From positions 18,820 to 82,819 of the forward strand of contig CAVQEZ010000026.1 of the NCBI GenBank assembly GCA_963711635.1: a DNA stretch of 64,000 nt. Reading direction: 5' to 3'. Position 1 is the stretch's first letter, and every line of letters begins with the position of its first letter. The stretch comes from CADEED01 sp963711635 (lineage in GTDB: Bacteria > Pseudomonadota > Gammaproteobacteria > Steroidobacterales > Steroidobacteraceae). Below the pieces are notes generated by a model. The model was not told the DNA's origin. It did not search any database and worked only from the letters and a program-made list of their open reading frames with translations. The position numbers and the translations under genes were made by a program. Of the stretch, positions 31,725-41,383 are shown one piece after another.

Positions 31725-33208
31725 TCCGGGAACTGGTCATCGTCGGTCGGGATGCGCCGGTGTGGCTGTCGGCGTGCGTGATGCAATACGCGCTCGGTCC
31801 CGCGGGCGTCAACGTCACCGTGGTCGAGCTGCCGCCGCGCACCCAGCCCGCCGACCTGTGCATCTCGCTGCCGGCGCTCGAAGCCCTGCACGGGCGCATG
31901 CGCATCGACGAATCGCGGCTCATTGCCGCGACGCGCGCGGCATTCACATTGGGCCGCCGCTTCGTCGACGGCTCGGGTAGCGCGCCGCCGTTCTTTCATG
32001 CCCATGGCTCGATCGGCACGCGCATCGATCGCAAGGAATTCCTGCCGCAGTGGCTGCGTGCACGCGCTCAGGGCCTGGATACGAGCTTCGAAGAATTCTC
32101 GCTGACCGCCGCCGCGGCGCGTTGTGGCCGCATGCTGTTGCCGGACGCGGCCACCGAAGGTTTCGGATTCACCGACTATGGCTACCACCTTCCGGCCATC
32201 CCGTACGCGGCCTGGCTGCGGCAGCTGGCGCTGCGCCGCGGCGTGAAAACGCTGGCGACGCGCACGCTCGAAGTCCGCAGCGACGCGCGCGGCATCGGTG
32301 CTCTGCTGCTCGAAGACGGTCGGACCATCGCCGGCGACTTCTTTCTCGACGTCACGGGACCCGAAGCCTTGCTCGCAACCGCCCTCGGCGTCGAAGTCGA
32401 AAACTGGCGCGATGGCTTCGTGGTCGACCGCGTGCTCAGCGGCTGCGGCGAATTGCGCGCACCGCTGCCCATCCACTCCGAGATCCGCGCGGACGCCACG
32501 GGCTGGGTCGCGGTGGCGGCGAGCCAGCTGTGCATGCACGTTCAGCACGCCTATTGCAGCGCGCTGGTGCCCGAGGCCATGGCGCTGGAAAACGCCGCGG
32601 GCATGGCGCTGCGGCAGGTCGTGGTTCGCGAACGTCATCCCGGGCGCCGCGTGCGCGCCTGGGAAAAGAATTGCGTGGCCATCGGCGAGGCCGCGTGCGT
32701 GTTCGACCCGTTGCACTTCCTCGATCTGCACAGCGTGCAGTTGAGCCTGGTACACCTGCTGCACCTGTTCCCCGTACAGGACGACTTCGGCGTGGAGCGC
32801 ACCGAATACAACCAGAACCTGCGCTCCGCCTTCGGGCGCATGCGCGACTTCCAGAGCGCGCATTACTTCCTGAATCGTTACGGCCTGAACCGCGCCGACG
32901 GCGACTTCTGGTCGCGCGCGCGCACGACGGCCGTGAGCCAGGAGCTCGCGCACAAGATCGACGCCTTCCGCGCGCGCGGCGAGACCGTCCACTACGAGGA
33001 CGAGACCTTCAACATCGACGACTGGCAGGCCCTGTTCATCGGACATGGCCTGCTTCCGGAAACCTGGGATCCGGCCGTCGACCGCACACCCGTCGAGACG
33101 TGCCAGCACGAGCTCGGCCGCATCCGCGATTTCATCCGGCGCAAGGTCGAGGAGCAGCGCACGCACTCGGCCTACCTGCAAAGCGTCTGCACGCGCCAAA
33201 TACAATAG
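31721..33208 (+). CDS. Degenerate tryptophan-halogenase-like paralogue
   Basis: A 495-residue protein beginning at GTG 31721 (overlapping the previous stop, GTGA). It aligns by pattern with the preceding halogenase over its full length: FEEFSL, GYHLPAIPYAAWLR, GDFFLDVTGPEALL, NCVAIGEAACVFDPLHFLDL. The functional motifs are gone: GxGxxG reads VGRDAPVW, the catalytic-type lysine position reads AAFTLGRRF (Thr76), and WxWxIP reads GWVAVAAS. It is intact as a frame, so it is not a simple pseudogene. A non-catalytic partner of the first protein is the simplest inference. Confidence 0.8.
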   Translation: MIRELVIVGRDAPVWLSACVMQYALGPAGVNVTVVELPPRTQPADLCISLPALEALHGRMRIDESRLIAATRAAFTLGRRFVDGSGSAPPFFHAHGSIGTRIDRKEFLPQWLRARAQGLDTSFEEFSLTAAAARCGRMLLPDAATEGFGFTDYGYHLPAIPYAAWLRQLALRRGVKTLATRTLEVRSDARGIGALLLEDGRTIAGDFFLDVTGPEALLATALGVEVENWRDGFVVDRVLSGCGELRAPLPIHSEIRADATGWVAVAASQLCMHVQHAYCSALVPEAMALENAAGMALRQVVVRERHPGRRVRAWEKNCVAIGEAACVFDPLHFLDLHSVQLSLVHLLHLFPVQDDFGVERTEYNQNLRSAFGRMRDFQSAHYFLNRYGLNRADGDFWSRARTTAVSQELAHKIDAFRARGETVHYEDETFNIDDWQALFIGHGLLPETWDPAVDRTPVETCQHELGRIRDFIRRKVEEQRTHSAYLQSVCTRQIQ

Positions 33209-33226
33209 TTAGACCAGGAAACGCCC

Positions 33227-35293
33227 ATGTCGAAGTCGATTTCGGCCGCCAGCTGCGGCCTCGTGTTCACCCTCGCGGCGGCCGTGTGCACCGCGCAACC
33301 GGCCGCGACGCGCGCCGGCAGCTGCGTGGATTCGCCGCGCGCGGTGCTCACGATGTGCGTCGCGGCCGACGCGCACGGCCCGTACTACGAGGTGTACCGG
33401 GGCGAACGCACGGTGATCGCGCATGCGCGCCTGGGACTGGTGCTCGACGGCTTCGGCAACGCACCCGCCACCCAGGTCGCGAACGAACGGCGCCGCGCCG
33501 TGGACCTGCGTTGGGAGCAGCCCTGGGGCGAGCAACGCGTCATTCGCGACCAGCACAACGCGCTCACGGTGACGCTGTCGGGCAGCGCCCCCGCGCTCAC
33601 CGAGCCCTACGATCTCAGCGTGCGCGTGTTCGACGACGGCATCGGCTTTCGCTACGAGTTCAACCAGGTTGCCGCTTCGCGTGATGTCGCCATCCTGGAC
33701 GAGCTCACCGAATTCCGTTTGTCCGACGGAAGGGAGGCCGGCGACTTCGACGCCTGGTGGTACCCGGCGCGCCAACCCGACCGCGACGAATACCTCTACA
33801 AACGCGCGCGGCTGTTCGAGGTGAATCTCGCGGAGACTCCATTGACCCTGCAGTCGCCGGGTCTCTATCTATCCATCCACGAAGCCGCCCTGGTCGACTA
33901 CGCCAGCATGAACCTGCGGCGCACCGCCGAGCGCACGCTCAAGGCCGACCTGATGCCCTGGTCGGACGGCGTGCTGGTGCGCAAGCGTGGACCCTTCACC
34001 ACGCCCTGGCGCATGGTGCTGGTGGCCGATACACCCATGGCGCTGGCCGATTCCCGCGTCGAGCTCAATCTCAACGAGCCTAACAAGCTGGCCGACACTT
34101 CCTGGATCCACACCGGCAAGTACGTGGGCGTGTGGTGGGAAATGCACCTCAACCGCTCGACCTGGGGCAGCGGCGACAAGCACGGCGCCAACGATGCGAA
34201 CGTGAAGCGCTACATCGACTTCGCCGCGAAAAACGGCCTCGGCGGCGTGCTGGTCGAGGGCTGGAACCAGGGATGGGACGGCGACTGGATCGCCAACGGC
34301 AAACACTTCAGCTTCACCGAGTCCTATCCGGATTTCGATCTGCCGCGCCTCGCGGCATATGCCGGCGAGCGCGGCGTGCGCCTCATCGGCCACAATGAAA
34401 CCGCGGGCGCGCTCGAGAACTACGAACGGCAGCTCGAGGCGGCCATGGCGCTGTACCAGAAAAACGGCGTCAGCGTGGTCAAGACCGGCTACGTGAAGCC
34501 CAATGGTTCCATCGAGCGCACGCTGCAGGATGGCAGCGTCGGCCACGAATGGTTCGCGGGCCAGTACCGCGTGCGCCATGAGCTCAAGGTGGCCGAGGTC
34601 GCGGCCGCGCATCGCATTTCGATCGATGCCCACGAACCGGTGAAGGACACGGGGCTGCGCCGCACCTGGCCCAACATGCTCAGCCGCGAAGGCGCGCGCG
34701 GGCAGGAGTTCAACGCCTGGGGCCGGCCCACGAATCCGCCCGAGCATCTGACCATCCTGCCCTTCACGCGCCTGCTCGCCGGCCCCATGGATTTCACGCC
34801 GGGCATCTTCGATCTCACCTTCGGCAAGACCGATATCAACGAGCGCGTGCAGTCGACGCTGGCCACGCAGCTCGCGCTGTACGTGCTGGTGTACAGCCCC
34901 GTGCACATGGCCGCGGACCTGCCCGAGAACTACGAAAAACGGCCCGACGCTTTCCAGTTCATCCGCGACGTACCCACCGACTGGGAGACTTCGCGCACCT
35001 TGCAGGCCGAGATCGGTGATTACGTGGTGATCGCGCGCCAGCAACGCGACGGCCGGGACTGGTTCCTGGGCGCGACCACCGACGAGAACGCGCGCAATCT
35101 CGGCATCCCGCTGGATTTCCTCGCGCCGGGCAGGCGCTACGAAGCGCAGATCTATCGCGACGCTCCGGGCGCGGACTACCGCACGAATCCCGCGGCGCTG
35201 GCGATCGAGAAACGGCGCGTCACTTCCACGGACACGCTCGACGCGGTGCTGGCGCCCGGCGGCGGCCTGGCGGTGCGCTTCCGCGCACTCTAA
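33227..35293 (+). CDS. Secreted GH97 glycoside hydrolase (SusB-like alpha-glucosidase)
   Basis: A 688-residue GH97 enzyme with an N-terminal signal (FTLAAAVCTAQPA). A beta-sandwich domain (FDDGIGFRYEFNQ) precedes the (beta/alpha)8 barrel. Family motifs visible are KYVGVWWEMHL, GLGGVLVEGWNQGWDG, DAHEPVKDTGLRRTWPN and LSREGARGQEFNAWG, whose glutamates are those typical of the inverting, calcium-dependent alpha-glucosidase branch. It follows the halogenase pair by 18 bp. It implies that the receptor locus handles alpha-linked oligosaccharides. Confidence 0.9.
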   Translation: MSKSISAASCGLVFTLAAAVCTAQPAATRAGSCVDSPRAVLTMCVAADAHGPYYEVYRGERTVIAHARLGLVLDGFGNAPATQVANERRRAVDLRWEQPWGEQRVIRDQHNALTVTLSGSAPALTEPYDLSVRVFDDGIGFRYEFNQVAASRDVAILDELTEFRLSDGREAGDFDAWWYPARQPDRDEYLYKRARLFEVNLAETPLTLQSPGLYLSIHEAALVDYASMNLRRTAERTLKADLMPWSDGVLVRKRGPFTTPWRMVLVADTPMALADSRVELNLNEPNKLADTSWIHTGKYVGVWWEMHLNRSTWGSGDKHGANDANVKRYIDFAAKNGLGGVLVEGWNQGWDGDWIANGKHFSFTESYPDFDLPRLAAYAGERGVRLIGHNETAGALENYERQLEAAMALYQKNGVSVVKTGYVKPNGSIERTLQDGSVGHEWFAGQYRVRHELKVAEVAAAHRISIDAHEPVKDTGLRRTWPNMLSREGARGQEFNAWGRPTNPPEHLTILPFTRLLAGPMDFTPGIFDLTFGKTDINERVQSTLATQLALYVLVYSPVHMAADLPENYEKRPDAFQFIRDVPTDWETSRTLQAEIGDYVVIARQQRDGRDWFLGATTDENARNLGIPLDFLAPGRRYEAQIYRDAPGADYRTNPAALAIEKRRVTSTDTLDAVLAPGGGLAVRFRAL

Positions 35294-36776
35294 CTACATT
35301 GCGGGGCGCGCGTCGACGGTGTCGCGGACCCGGAACACCGCCAGCCCCGCGAGGATCCAGCCGGCCGCGGCGATGACGAAGGTGTACGACGGGTCGCCGC
35401 CCCCGACCACGTCGAACAGCCAGCCCAGCACGGCCGCCGCCAGCAGCTGCGGGATCACGATGAAGATGTTGAAGATGCCCATGTTCACGCCCATTTTTCG
35501 CGACGGCAGGTTGTTGGCGAGCATGGCGTAGGGCAAGGCGATGATCGACGCCCAGGCGAAGCCGAGGCCGACCATCGAGGCCAGCAGCCAGTCGGGATCG
35601 CGGATCAGCATCATCGACAACAACCCGGCGGCGCCGATCCACAGATTGACCTGGTGCGTGCGGCGCATGCCGAAGCGCCGCACGAAGAATGGCAGGATCA
35701 CTGCGGCCAGTGCACCGAGCCCGTTATACGTCGCGAACAGGACACCCACCCAGTTGGCACCGGCCTCGTATTCGGGTGAGCCGGGGCTGGTGGCGCCGAA
35801 GTGCAGCTTCGCGACCGCGGGCGCGGTGTACACGAAGATCGTGAACAGGCTGAACCACGAGAAGAACTGCACCAGCGCCAGCCAGCGCATCGACCCCGAC
35901 ATCGTTTCGAGATCGTCGACGATACTGGTGAAGGCATTGCGCGCCTGGATCGCGCTGGCCGCGAGCAGGGATACGCCGTAGGCAATGGCGGCAAACACCA
36001 GCACATACAGCGCGAGGCGCGCATTCGTCAGCCAGCCTGCCAACAACCCCGCCAGTCCCAGGCCGAGCCACACGAAGGCGTGACGGCGCATGCGCGCGGA
36101 CGACCTCTCGGCAGGGCGCTCGATGGCGCCGGCGTCGAACTTCTCCAGCGTCTCGGGCGGATACTCGCGCGTGCTGAAGGCCGACCCGCACACGGCGACG
36201 ATGAGCAGCGTCGCGCCGACATAGAACGCGATTTTCACCGCGTCGCTGATCTCGCCGCCAGGCGCGCTCGACGACACTCCGAGCTGGGTCGCAGCCCATG
36301 GCAGCAGGCTGCCCACGACGGCGCCAATGCTCGCGAAGAACATGTACATGAGATAGCCGGTGGAGCGCTGCTCGGCCGGCATCTGGTCGGCGACCAGCGC
36401 GCGGAACGGACCCATCGGTGAAATTCACCGACGCATCCAGCATCCACAACATCAGCATGGCCGTCCACAGCGTCGCGGCATTCGGCATCGCGATGAGCGC
36501 GCAGGCCGCGAACACCGCGCCGACCAGGAAATACGGGCGCCTTCTGCCGAAACGCGTCCAGGTGCGGTCCGAGTAGTAGCCGACCAGCGGCTGGACGATC
36601 AGGCCGGTGATGGGACCGGCCAGCCACAGCAGCGGAACGCTATCGAGACTGGCGCCAAGGTTCTGGAAGATGCGCGTGGCATTGGCCTGCGGCAGCGCGA
36701 ATCCGAACTGGATGCCGAACGCGCCCAGGCAGATCTTGCAGACCTGCCAGGCGGAGAGATGGGGCTTCGAGAGCAC
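35294..36776 (-). CDS. MFS sugar transporter (one frameshift)
   Basis: A protein of about 493 residues of the sugar:cation symporter / sucrose-transporter type, with YYSDRTWTRFGRRRPYFLVG as the loop 2-3 signature and about twelve membrane helices. Two long pieces meet at about 36,415: ...MLDASVNFTDG in one frame and MGPFRALVADQMPAEQRS in the next. The total of 1483 nt is one base too many, so a single inserted base explains it. Its stop abuts the GH97 stop, so the genes converge. It probably imports the sugars released by GH97. Confidence 0.85.
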
Positions 36777-36788
36777 ATGCGATGTTAG

Positions 36789-36808
36789 GAGGCGCGCAGG
36801 CGCGCCTC
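36789..36808 (-). terminator. Hairpin downstream of the HAF-like gene
   Basis: GAGGCGCGC-AG-GCGCGCCTC is a perfect 9-bp inverted repeat between the stop of the HAF-like gene and the start of the MFS gene, both on the minus strand. There is no T-run. It may reduce read-through into the transporter gene. Confidence 0.45.
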
Positions 36809-36824
36809 AACACCGCATACGTAT

Positions 36825-38047
36825 TCAGTTCACCGGGATGAGCAGATACGCGTGCGTGTCGTGGCAGGTGCTGGCGTCCGACACGAAGTCCGCCGTCCGG
36901 CAGTCAGCACGGCTGCGGGCATGGCTTCTCGGGATCGGAGGCGCGATATCCAAACGCCATGATTTCGCCGCGCTCCGTGATGGAAGTGGCCTGCAGCAAC
37001 CTGATGCGGGGCCGCCCGATCAACTGACGATCGAGCTCGGTCACGCGACCATCGATCCAGATCACGGCACGCTGTGTGTCCGTGGCGCCGTCAAAGCACA
37101 GCGCGTCGTCGGCGTAGCCCACGATGACACCGTCTTCAGTGATGTTCAGCGCAATGCCCGATACGGCGCCTGCCGGTTTCGGCAGCACTCGCTCGCGATG
37201 GCGGGCGTCCCAGATCAGCGGCGTAGACCGCGCGCACATCGGCGGTCCATCCGACTCGATTACTGTCGCGACGCCGACCGCAACCCCGCGGTCGTTCAAG
37301 TCGGTAGGCGGTGCTGCTTTCGGATCCCGTGGCCTGGTGCAGCCTCACGATCGCGCCGCTGCGCCAGTTCCAGGTTGCGGCCTGGCCGGCGATGGCGCCG
37401 GTGACGATGCCGGCATTGGTGATGCCGGCGGGACTGCCGTCCACGGGTCCCACCACTTCCTCGCCGCTCGGAATGCGCACCACGGTGTGGATGCCGCAAA
37501 AGAAGCTCTCGGTCGGGGGTCGGAACGCCCCAGCCGACGATTTCGCCGCGCGCATTGGCCTCGATGGCGAGTGAAATGCCGAAGCTGCACAGCGGATCGG
37601 CACAGCGGATCGGCCCCGAACACCACGGACAGTCCGCCACCGCGTGTCCACTCACCCCGTCGAAACTGGGACCGGTCTGAAATCCGTAAGCATTGTTGTA
37701 GATGTCGACTCCGAGCGGGACCGCCTCGAAGCCAGTATTGCGCGGCAGCAGATACGACCCGTTCAGCGGCGACCAGGCATACGGTTTCGTGACTTGCCCG
37801 AAGAAGGGCTGCCCGTCGGAGCCCACGCTCTGGTCGTGATAGCAGCCCGCATTTCCCACCGCGGAAGCACCAGCAGGTTCATGGCGCTGGCCGATTGCGT
37901 GGTGGCGTATCCGGGAAGGCAAGCAGGATCCTCGAGCTCCACCGCCGGAATCTCGTGGGCGAGGTAGCGCGGCGGTCGATCGTCATGTGCCAGGGCGGTG
38001 GTCGAGAGCGCGGCCAGCAAGGCGAGCGCGAGCAGATTCTTCTTCAT
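36825..38047 (-). CDS. Secreted HAF-repeat-like protein (several frameshifts)
   Basis: A protein of about 407 residues with the signal peptide MKKNLLALALLAALSTTALA. The body has repeated pieces of the extracellular HAF-repeat pattern: NAYGFQTG, ANARGEIVGWG, NAGIVTGAIAGQAATWNW, NDRGVAVGVA and ITERGEIMAFGY. A corrected C-terminus gives THAYLLIPVN-stop at 36825. At least four frame jumps occur (near 37860, 37510, 37260 and 36910), although the genes before 36 kb are clean. Either this is real decay or a locally bad consensus. The function of the family is unknown. Confidence 0.65.
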
Positions 38048-38164
38048 GTCTCCCCCTTGTGGCGGGACAAACTACTCCAGATTCATTGCACACGCGAGTA
38101 GTTCGATCGAAATCGCCGGCGCGGGGCGCGGCTCACGCTCCCTGAACGCGGGAACGGCCGGCGC

Positions 38165-39103
38165 TCAGCGCAACGCAGCGACGAAATCCTTCATGAAGTC
38201 CGCGACGTTCACCGTGAGCGCCACCTTCGCATTGGGCGCCGCGTCCGGCGCCACGCGCGTGAGCCCATCCGCGTCCACGGCGATGCGCAGCGCGGTCAGT
38301 TCGTACGGGCGGCGTGGCGCCACCAGCTCCACGGCCAGCACGTCGAACAGCGTCGGGTCGTTGCCCTTCCAGTGATTCGTGTGCCGCCAGACCTGGTCCA
38401 GTGCAGCCAGCGCATCGTTGAGCGGCACGCCGCGCGCGAACACTTCCACGCGCATTTCCGGCGTGAGCTTCAGGTCGGCGGTCGAATCCAGCGGCGCGAC
38501 CAGCAGCGGCACGCCGGACTCGAACACGGTCTGCGCGGCCTTGGCATTCGACTTGATGTTCCATTCCGGCTCGGGTTTCGAGCCGGCGGCATAGCCGCGG
38601 TAGATAGACCCGCCCATCAGCGAGATCGCGCGGATCTTCCTGCCGATGCCGGGTTCGGCCTCGAGCAGAGCCGCCATGTTGGTGAGCTCGCCCACCGCGA
38701 TCAGCGTGACCTTTCCGGGCCGCGCGTTGATTTCGCGCCGCATGAACTCGATGGCGCCCGACTCGTGCAGGCTTGGCGACGAGAAGCCGGCGGCCCATTC
38801 CACCTGCTTCATGTACTGCGTGGGTGTGGATATGCCGGCGTACACCGGCACCCTGGCCCATTTGCCGCCGGCCACGTTCAGTAGCTTGGCCGCCAGCCGC
38901 GCGCGCGCCCTCGCGTCGCTGGACACCGTGGTCACGCCCAGCAGGTCGAGCTCGGGCCGATGCAGCAGCGCCGCCAATGCGTAGGCATCGTCGACGTCGG
39001 TGCCGATGTCGGTGTCGAAAATGACCGGCACCGCGGTCTGACCAAGGGCAGGACCGGCAAGACCCAGGACGCACAGAAGCCAACCACGAATTGCAGCGCG
39101 CAT
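38165..39103 (-). CDS. Secreted nucleoside hydrolase
   Basis: A 312-residue IUNH-family enzyme with a signal peptide (WLLCVLGLAGPALGQ). The calcium/ribose motif is VIFDTDIGTDVDDAYAL at the mature N-terminus. LTLIAVGELTN-type and ISLMGGSIYRGY motifs follow. It cleaves N-glycosidic bonds of nucleosides; the signal sequence places it in the periplasm. The start is set at ATG 39103, directly before the leader. It diverges from ogt. Confidence 0.88.
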   Translation of the reverse strand: MRAAIRGWLLCVLGLAGPALGQTAVPVIFDTDIGTDVDDAYALAALLHRPELDLLGVTTVSSDARARARLAAKLLNVAGGKWARVPVYAGISTPTQYMKQVEWAAGFSSPSLHESGAIEFMRREINARPGKVTLIAVGELTNMAALLEAEPGIGRKIRAISLMGGSIYRGYAAGSKPEPEWNIKSNAKAAQTVFESGVPLLVAPLDSTADLKLTPEMRVEVFARGVPLNDALAALDQVWRHTNHWKGNDPTLFDVLAVELVAPRRPYELTALRIAVDADGLTRVAPDAAPNAKVALTVNVADFMKDFVAALR

Positions 39104-39194
39104 CGTTCCCCCGAATGATGTGCGCGAAGTATAGACAAGCCCCCACCGCAAGCAGCGGGTCGCGGTCCCTGGCGGCGCTGGTAATCTCGCGGCC

Positions 39195-39701
39195 ATGGAC
39201 GCCGAAAATCTCCATTACGAAGACATGGACTCACCGGTGGGCAGGCTGCGGCTGATTGCGTCGGACGAGGCACTGGTGGGCATCTGGTTCGAGCACGGGC
39301 GCGATGCGGCACGCGGTGCCGCGGGACTGGCACCGAAATCATCGAAGATCCTGGCGCAGGCTCGTGCGCAGCTCGAGCAGTACTTCGCCGGTAAGCGCCG
39401 CGATTTCGAGCTGCCACTGGATCCGCGCGGCACGGAGTTCCAGCGCCGCGTCTGGCGGCGCCTCACGCAGATTGCCTATGGCGATACCACCACCTACGGC
39501 GCCCTGGCGCATGAACTGGGCAATCCCAAGGGCTCGCGCGCCGTGGGCCTGGCCAATGGCAGCAACCCAATTCCCATCGTGATTCCCTGCCATCGCGTCA
39601 TCGGCGCCGACGGCTCGCTGACCGGATTTGGCGGCGGACTGGCCATCAAGGCGGCGCTGCTGGAGCTCGAAGGCTGCGCTGCGCAGCCACGCCTGTTTTG
39701 A
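39195..39701 (+). CDS. ogt: Methylated-DNA--protein-cysteine methyltransferase
   Basis: A 168-residue suicide repair enzyme that removes alkyl groups from O6 of guanine. The active-site motif IPIVIPCHRVIGADGSLTGF contains the acceptor Cys. TTYGALAHELGNPKGSRAVG is the DNA-binding wing. The N-terminal part (LHYEDMDSPVGRLRLIASDE) is the usual Ogt RNase-H-like domain. It is a single gene with no evident link to its neighbours. Confidence 0.93.
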   Translation: MDAENLHYEDMDSPVGRLRLIASDEALVGIWFEHGRDAARGAAGLAPKSSKILAQARAQLEQYFAGKRRDFELPLDPRGTEFQRRVWRRLTQIAYGDTTTYGALAHELGNPKGSRAVGLANGSNPIPIVIPCHRVIGADGSLTGFGGGLAIKAALLELEGCAAQPRLF

Positions 39702-39821
39702 GGGCGCCGGGCTGCGGTGGTATTCGATTGGTCTTGTTCGGTCTTGCCATCGAAGAATAAAAGTCCGCCATCTGTTAAGCGGATTCGCCGCCCTCTTAAG
39801 GATGTGTACCATCGGCGCGCC

Positions 39822-40394
39822 ATGGCATCCGCCTCCGACCGCTATCTGGTCGCATCCCTCGAATTCGAAGGGGTGCTGCGCGCCTGTTTGCATCGATACG
39901 CGCGCAACATCGCGGACGTCGATGAGCTGCTGCAGGAAACCTATACGCATCTGCTCGCGGCGGGCTCACAACCGCGTGAGGAAATCCGCTCGATCCGCGC
40001 TTTCGCGTTGACGGTGGCACGCAATGTCGCGCTGTCGTGGCTGCGTCATCGGCAGGTGGTGCCCATCGAGCTGGTCGCGGACATGGAGCAGCTGGAGTTG
40101 TTGGACGAACGCGGCCAGGTGGACGAGATCGTCAACACGCACCAGGAGCTGGCGTTGCTGACCGCGGCGGTGGCGCGGCTGCCGGCGCGTTGCCGCCAGG
40201 TGTTCACGCTGCGCAAGGTGTACGGGCTCAGCCAGAAGGAAATCGCCGCGGAGCTGAAGATCTCCGAGAACACTGTCGAGCAGCACCTGGCCAAGGGTGT
40301 ACGCCTGTGCACTGCTGCGCTGGCGTCTTCGCCCGTGGCGGAAAGGCGCTCGCCGTGGTTTGAACGCGCGCGCCGCCGGGCGGAACGTCAATGA
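39822..40394 (+). CDS. ECF sigma factor (FecI-like)
   Basis: A 190-residue extracytoplasmic-function sigma factor. Region 2 is visible around ELLQETYTHLLAAG and SIRAFALTVARNVALSWLRH. Region 4 reads LPARCRQVFTLRKVYGLSQK and then EIAAELKISENTVEQHLAKG. It is followed, with a 4-nt overlap, by a FecR-type anti-sigma factor and a FecA-type receptor, so it should answer the state of that receptor. The 120-bp gap before it holds two similar blocks around TTAAG (39765-39784 and 39788-39803) that may be regulatory. Confidence 0.9.
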   Translation: MASASDRYLVASLEFEGVLRACLHRYARNIADVDELLQETYTHLLAAGSQPREEIRSIRAFALTVARNVALSWLRHRQVVPIELVADMEQLELLDERGQVDEIVNTHQELALLTAAVARLPARCRQVFTLRKVYGLSQKEIAAELKISENTVEQHLAKGVRLCTAALASSPVAERRSPWFERARRRAERQ

Positions 40395-41342
40395 GCGCCG
40401 ACCTCATCGAGCAGCAGTCCAGCCGCTGGCTGGCGCAGCGCGACGCCGGTTTCGATGCCGCACAGGCAGATGCGTTCGAACAGTGGCTGCAGGCGGACAT
40501 CCGCCATCGCGTCACCTATCTCAGGCTCGAAGCAGCCTGGCGACGCGGCGATCGACTGCGCGATCTGCGGCCGCTGGATCGCAGCATCAATCCCGATCTG
40601 CTGCGTCCACCGCGCCGCTACTGGACGCTGGCCATTGCCGCCAGCGTGGTGCTGGCATTGCTGGTCACGGGACTGTTCTTCGCGGAGTCGCAGCTCGGCT
40701 GGCAGCGTTACGAGACGCGCATCGGCGGCTTCTCGCGCATCGTGCTCGATGACGGCAGCGTCATCGACCTGAACACCGACAGTGATGTGCGCGTGCGCAT
40801 CGGCTCGCACAAACGCGAGGTGCGACTGGAGCGCGGTGAAGGCCGCTTCCAGGTTGCGCACGACGCGACGCGGCCGTTCACCGTGTCCGCCGCGAACGCG
40901 GACGTGCGTGCCCTGGGTACGGCATTCAGCGTGCGGCTGCACGATTCGAAGCAGGTCGACGTGCTGGTGTCGGAAGGAACCGTGGCCATTGCCGCCGCGC
41001 GCGTGGCCCACGCCCCGCCGGTGCACGCCGGCGAAGCGGCCGTGGTGCAGTCGGGCCGCGTGTCGGTGCGGCGCATCGAGCAGCAACAACTCGAGCGTCG
41101 CCAGTCGTGGATCTCCGGTCGCCTGCAATTCCGCGGCGATTCGCTGGCCGAGGCCGTCAGCGAATTCAATCGCTACAACCGCCGGCAATTGAAGCTGGCG
41201 GAGTCTTCGCTCGCCGCAACTGCGTGTCGGCGGTACGTTCAACGCCACCGACCCGGAGAGCTTTGCGGCGGCGCTGGCCAGCGCCTTCGATCTGCAAGTC
41301 GACCCCACCAACCCAGACTCCATCGTCCTTCGACCTCCGTGA
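40391..41342 (+). CDS. FecR-family anti-sigma/regulator (one frameshift near the end)
   Basis: A protein of about 317 residues: a cytoplasmic N-terminus with the FecR DUF4880 pattern (QADAFEQWLQADIRHRVTYL), one membrane helix (IAASVVLALLVTGLFF), and the periplasmic FecR domain (RYETRIGGFSRIVLDDGS, then RGEGRFQVAHDATRPFTV). A one-base indel near 41,215 throws the frame off. The corrected tail reads LRVGGTFNATDPESFAAAL and ends at TGA 41340-41342. Uncorrected, the frame runs on into the next gene and mimics a fusion of more than 1200 residues. Confidence 0.85.
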
Positions 41343-41383
41343 GCCGGGACGCAGCAGCGGGTTGGGCGCTGCGTGGCGACTCG

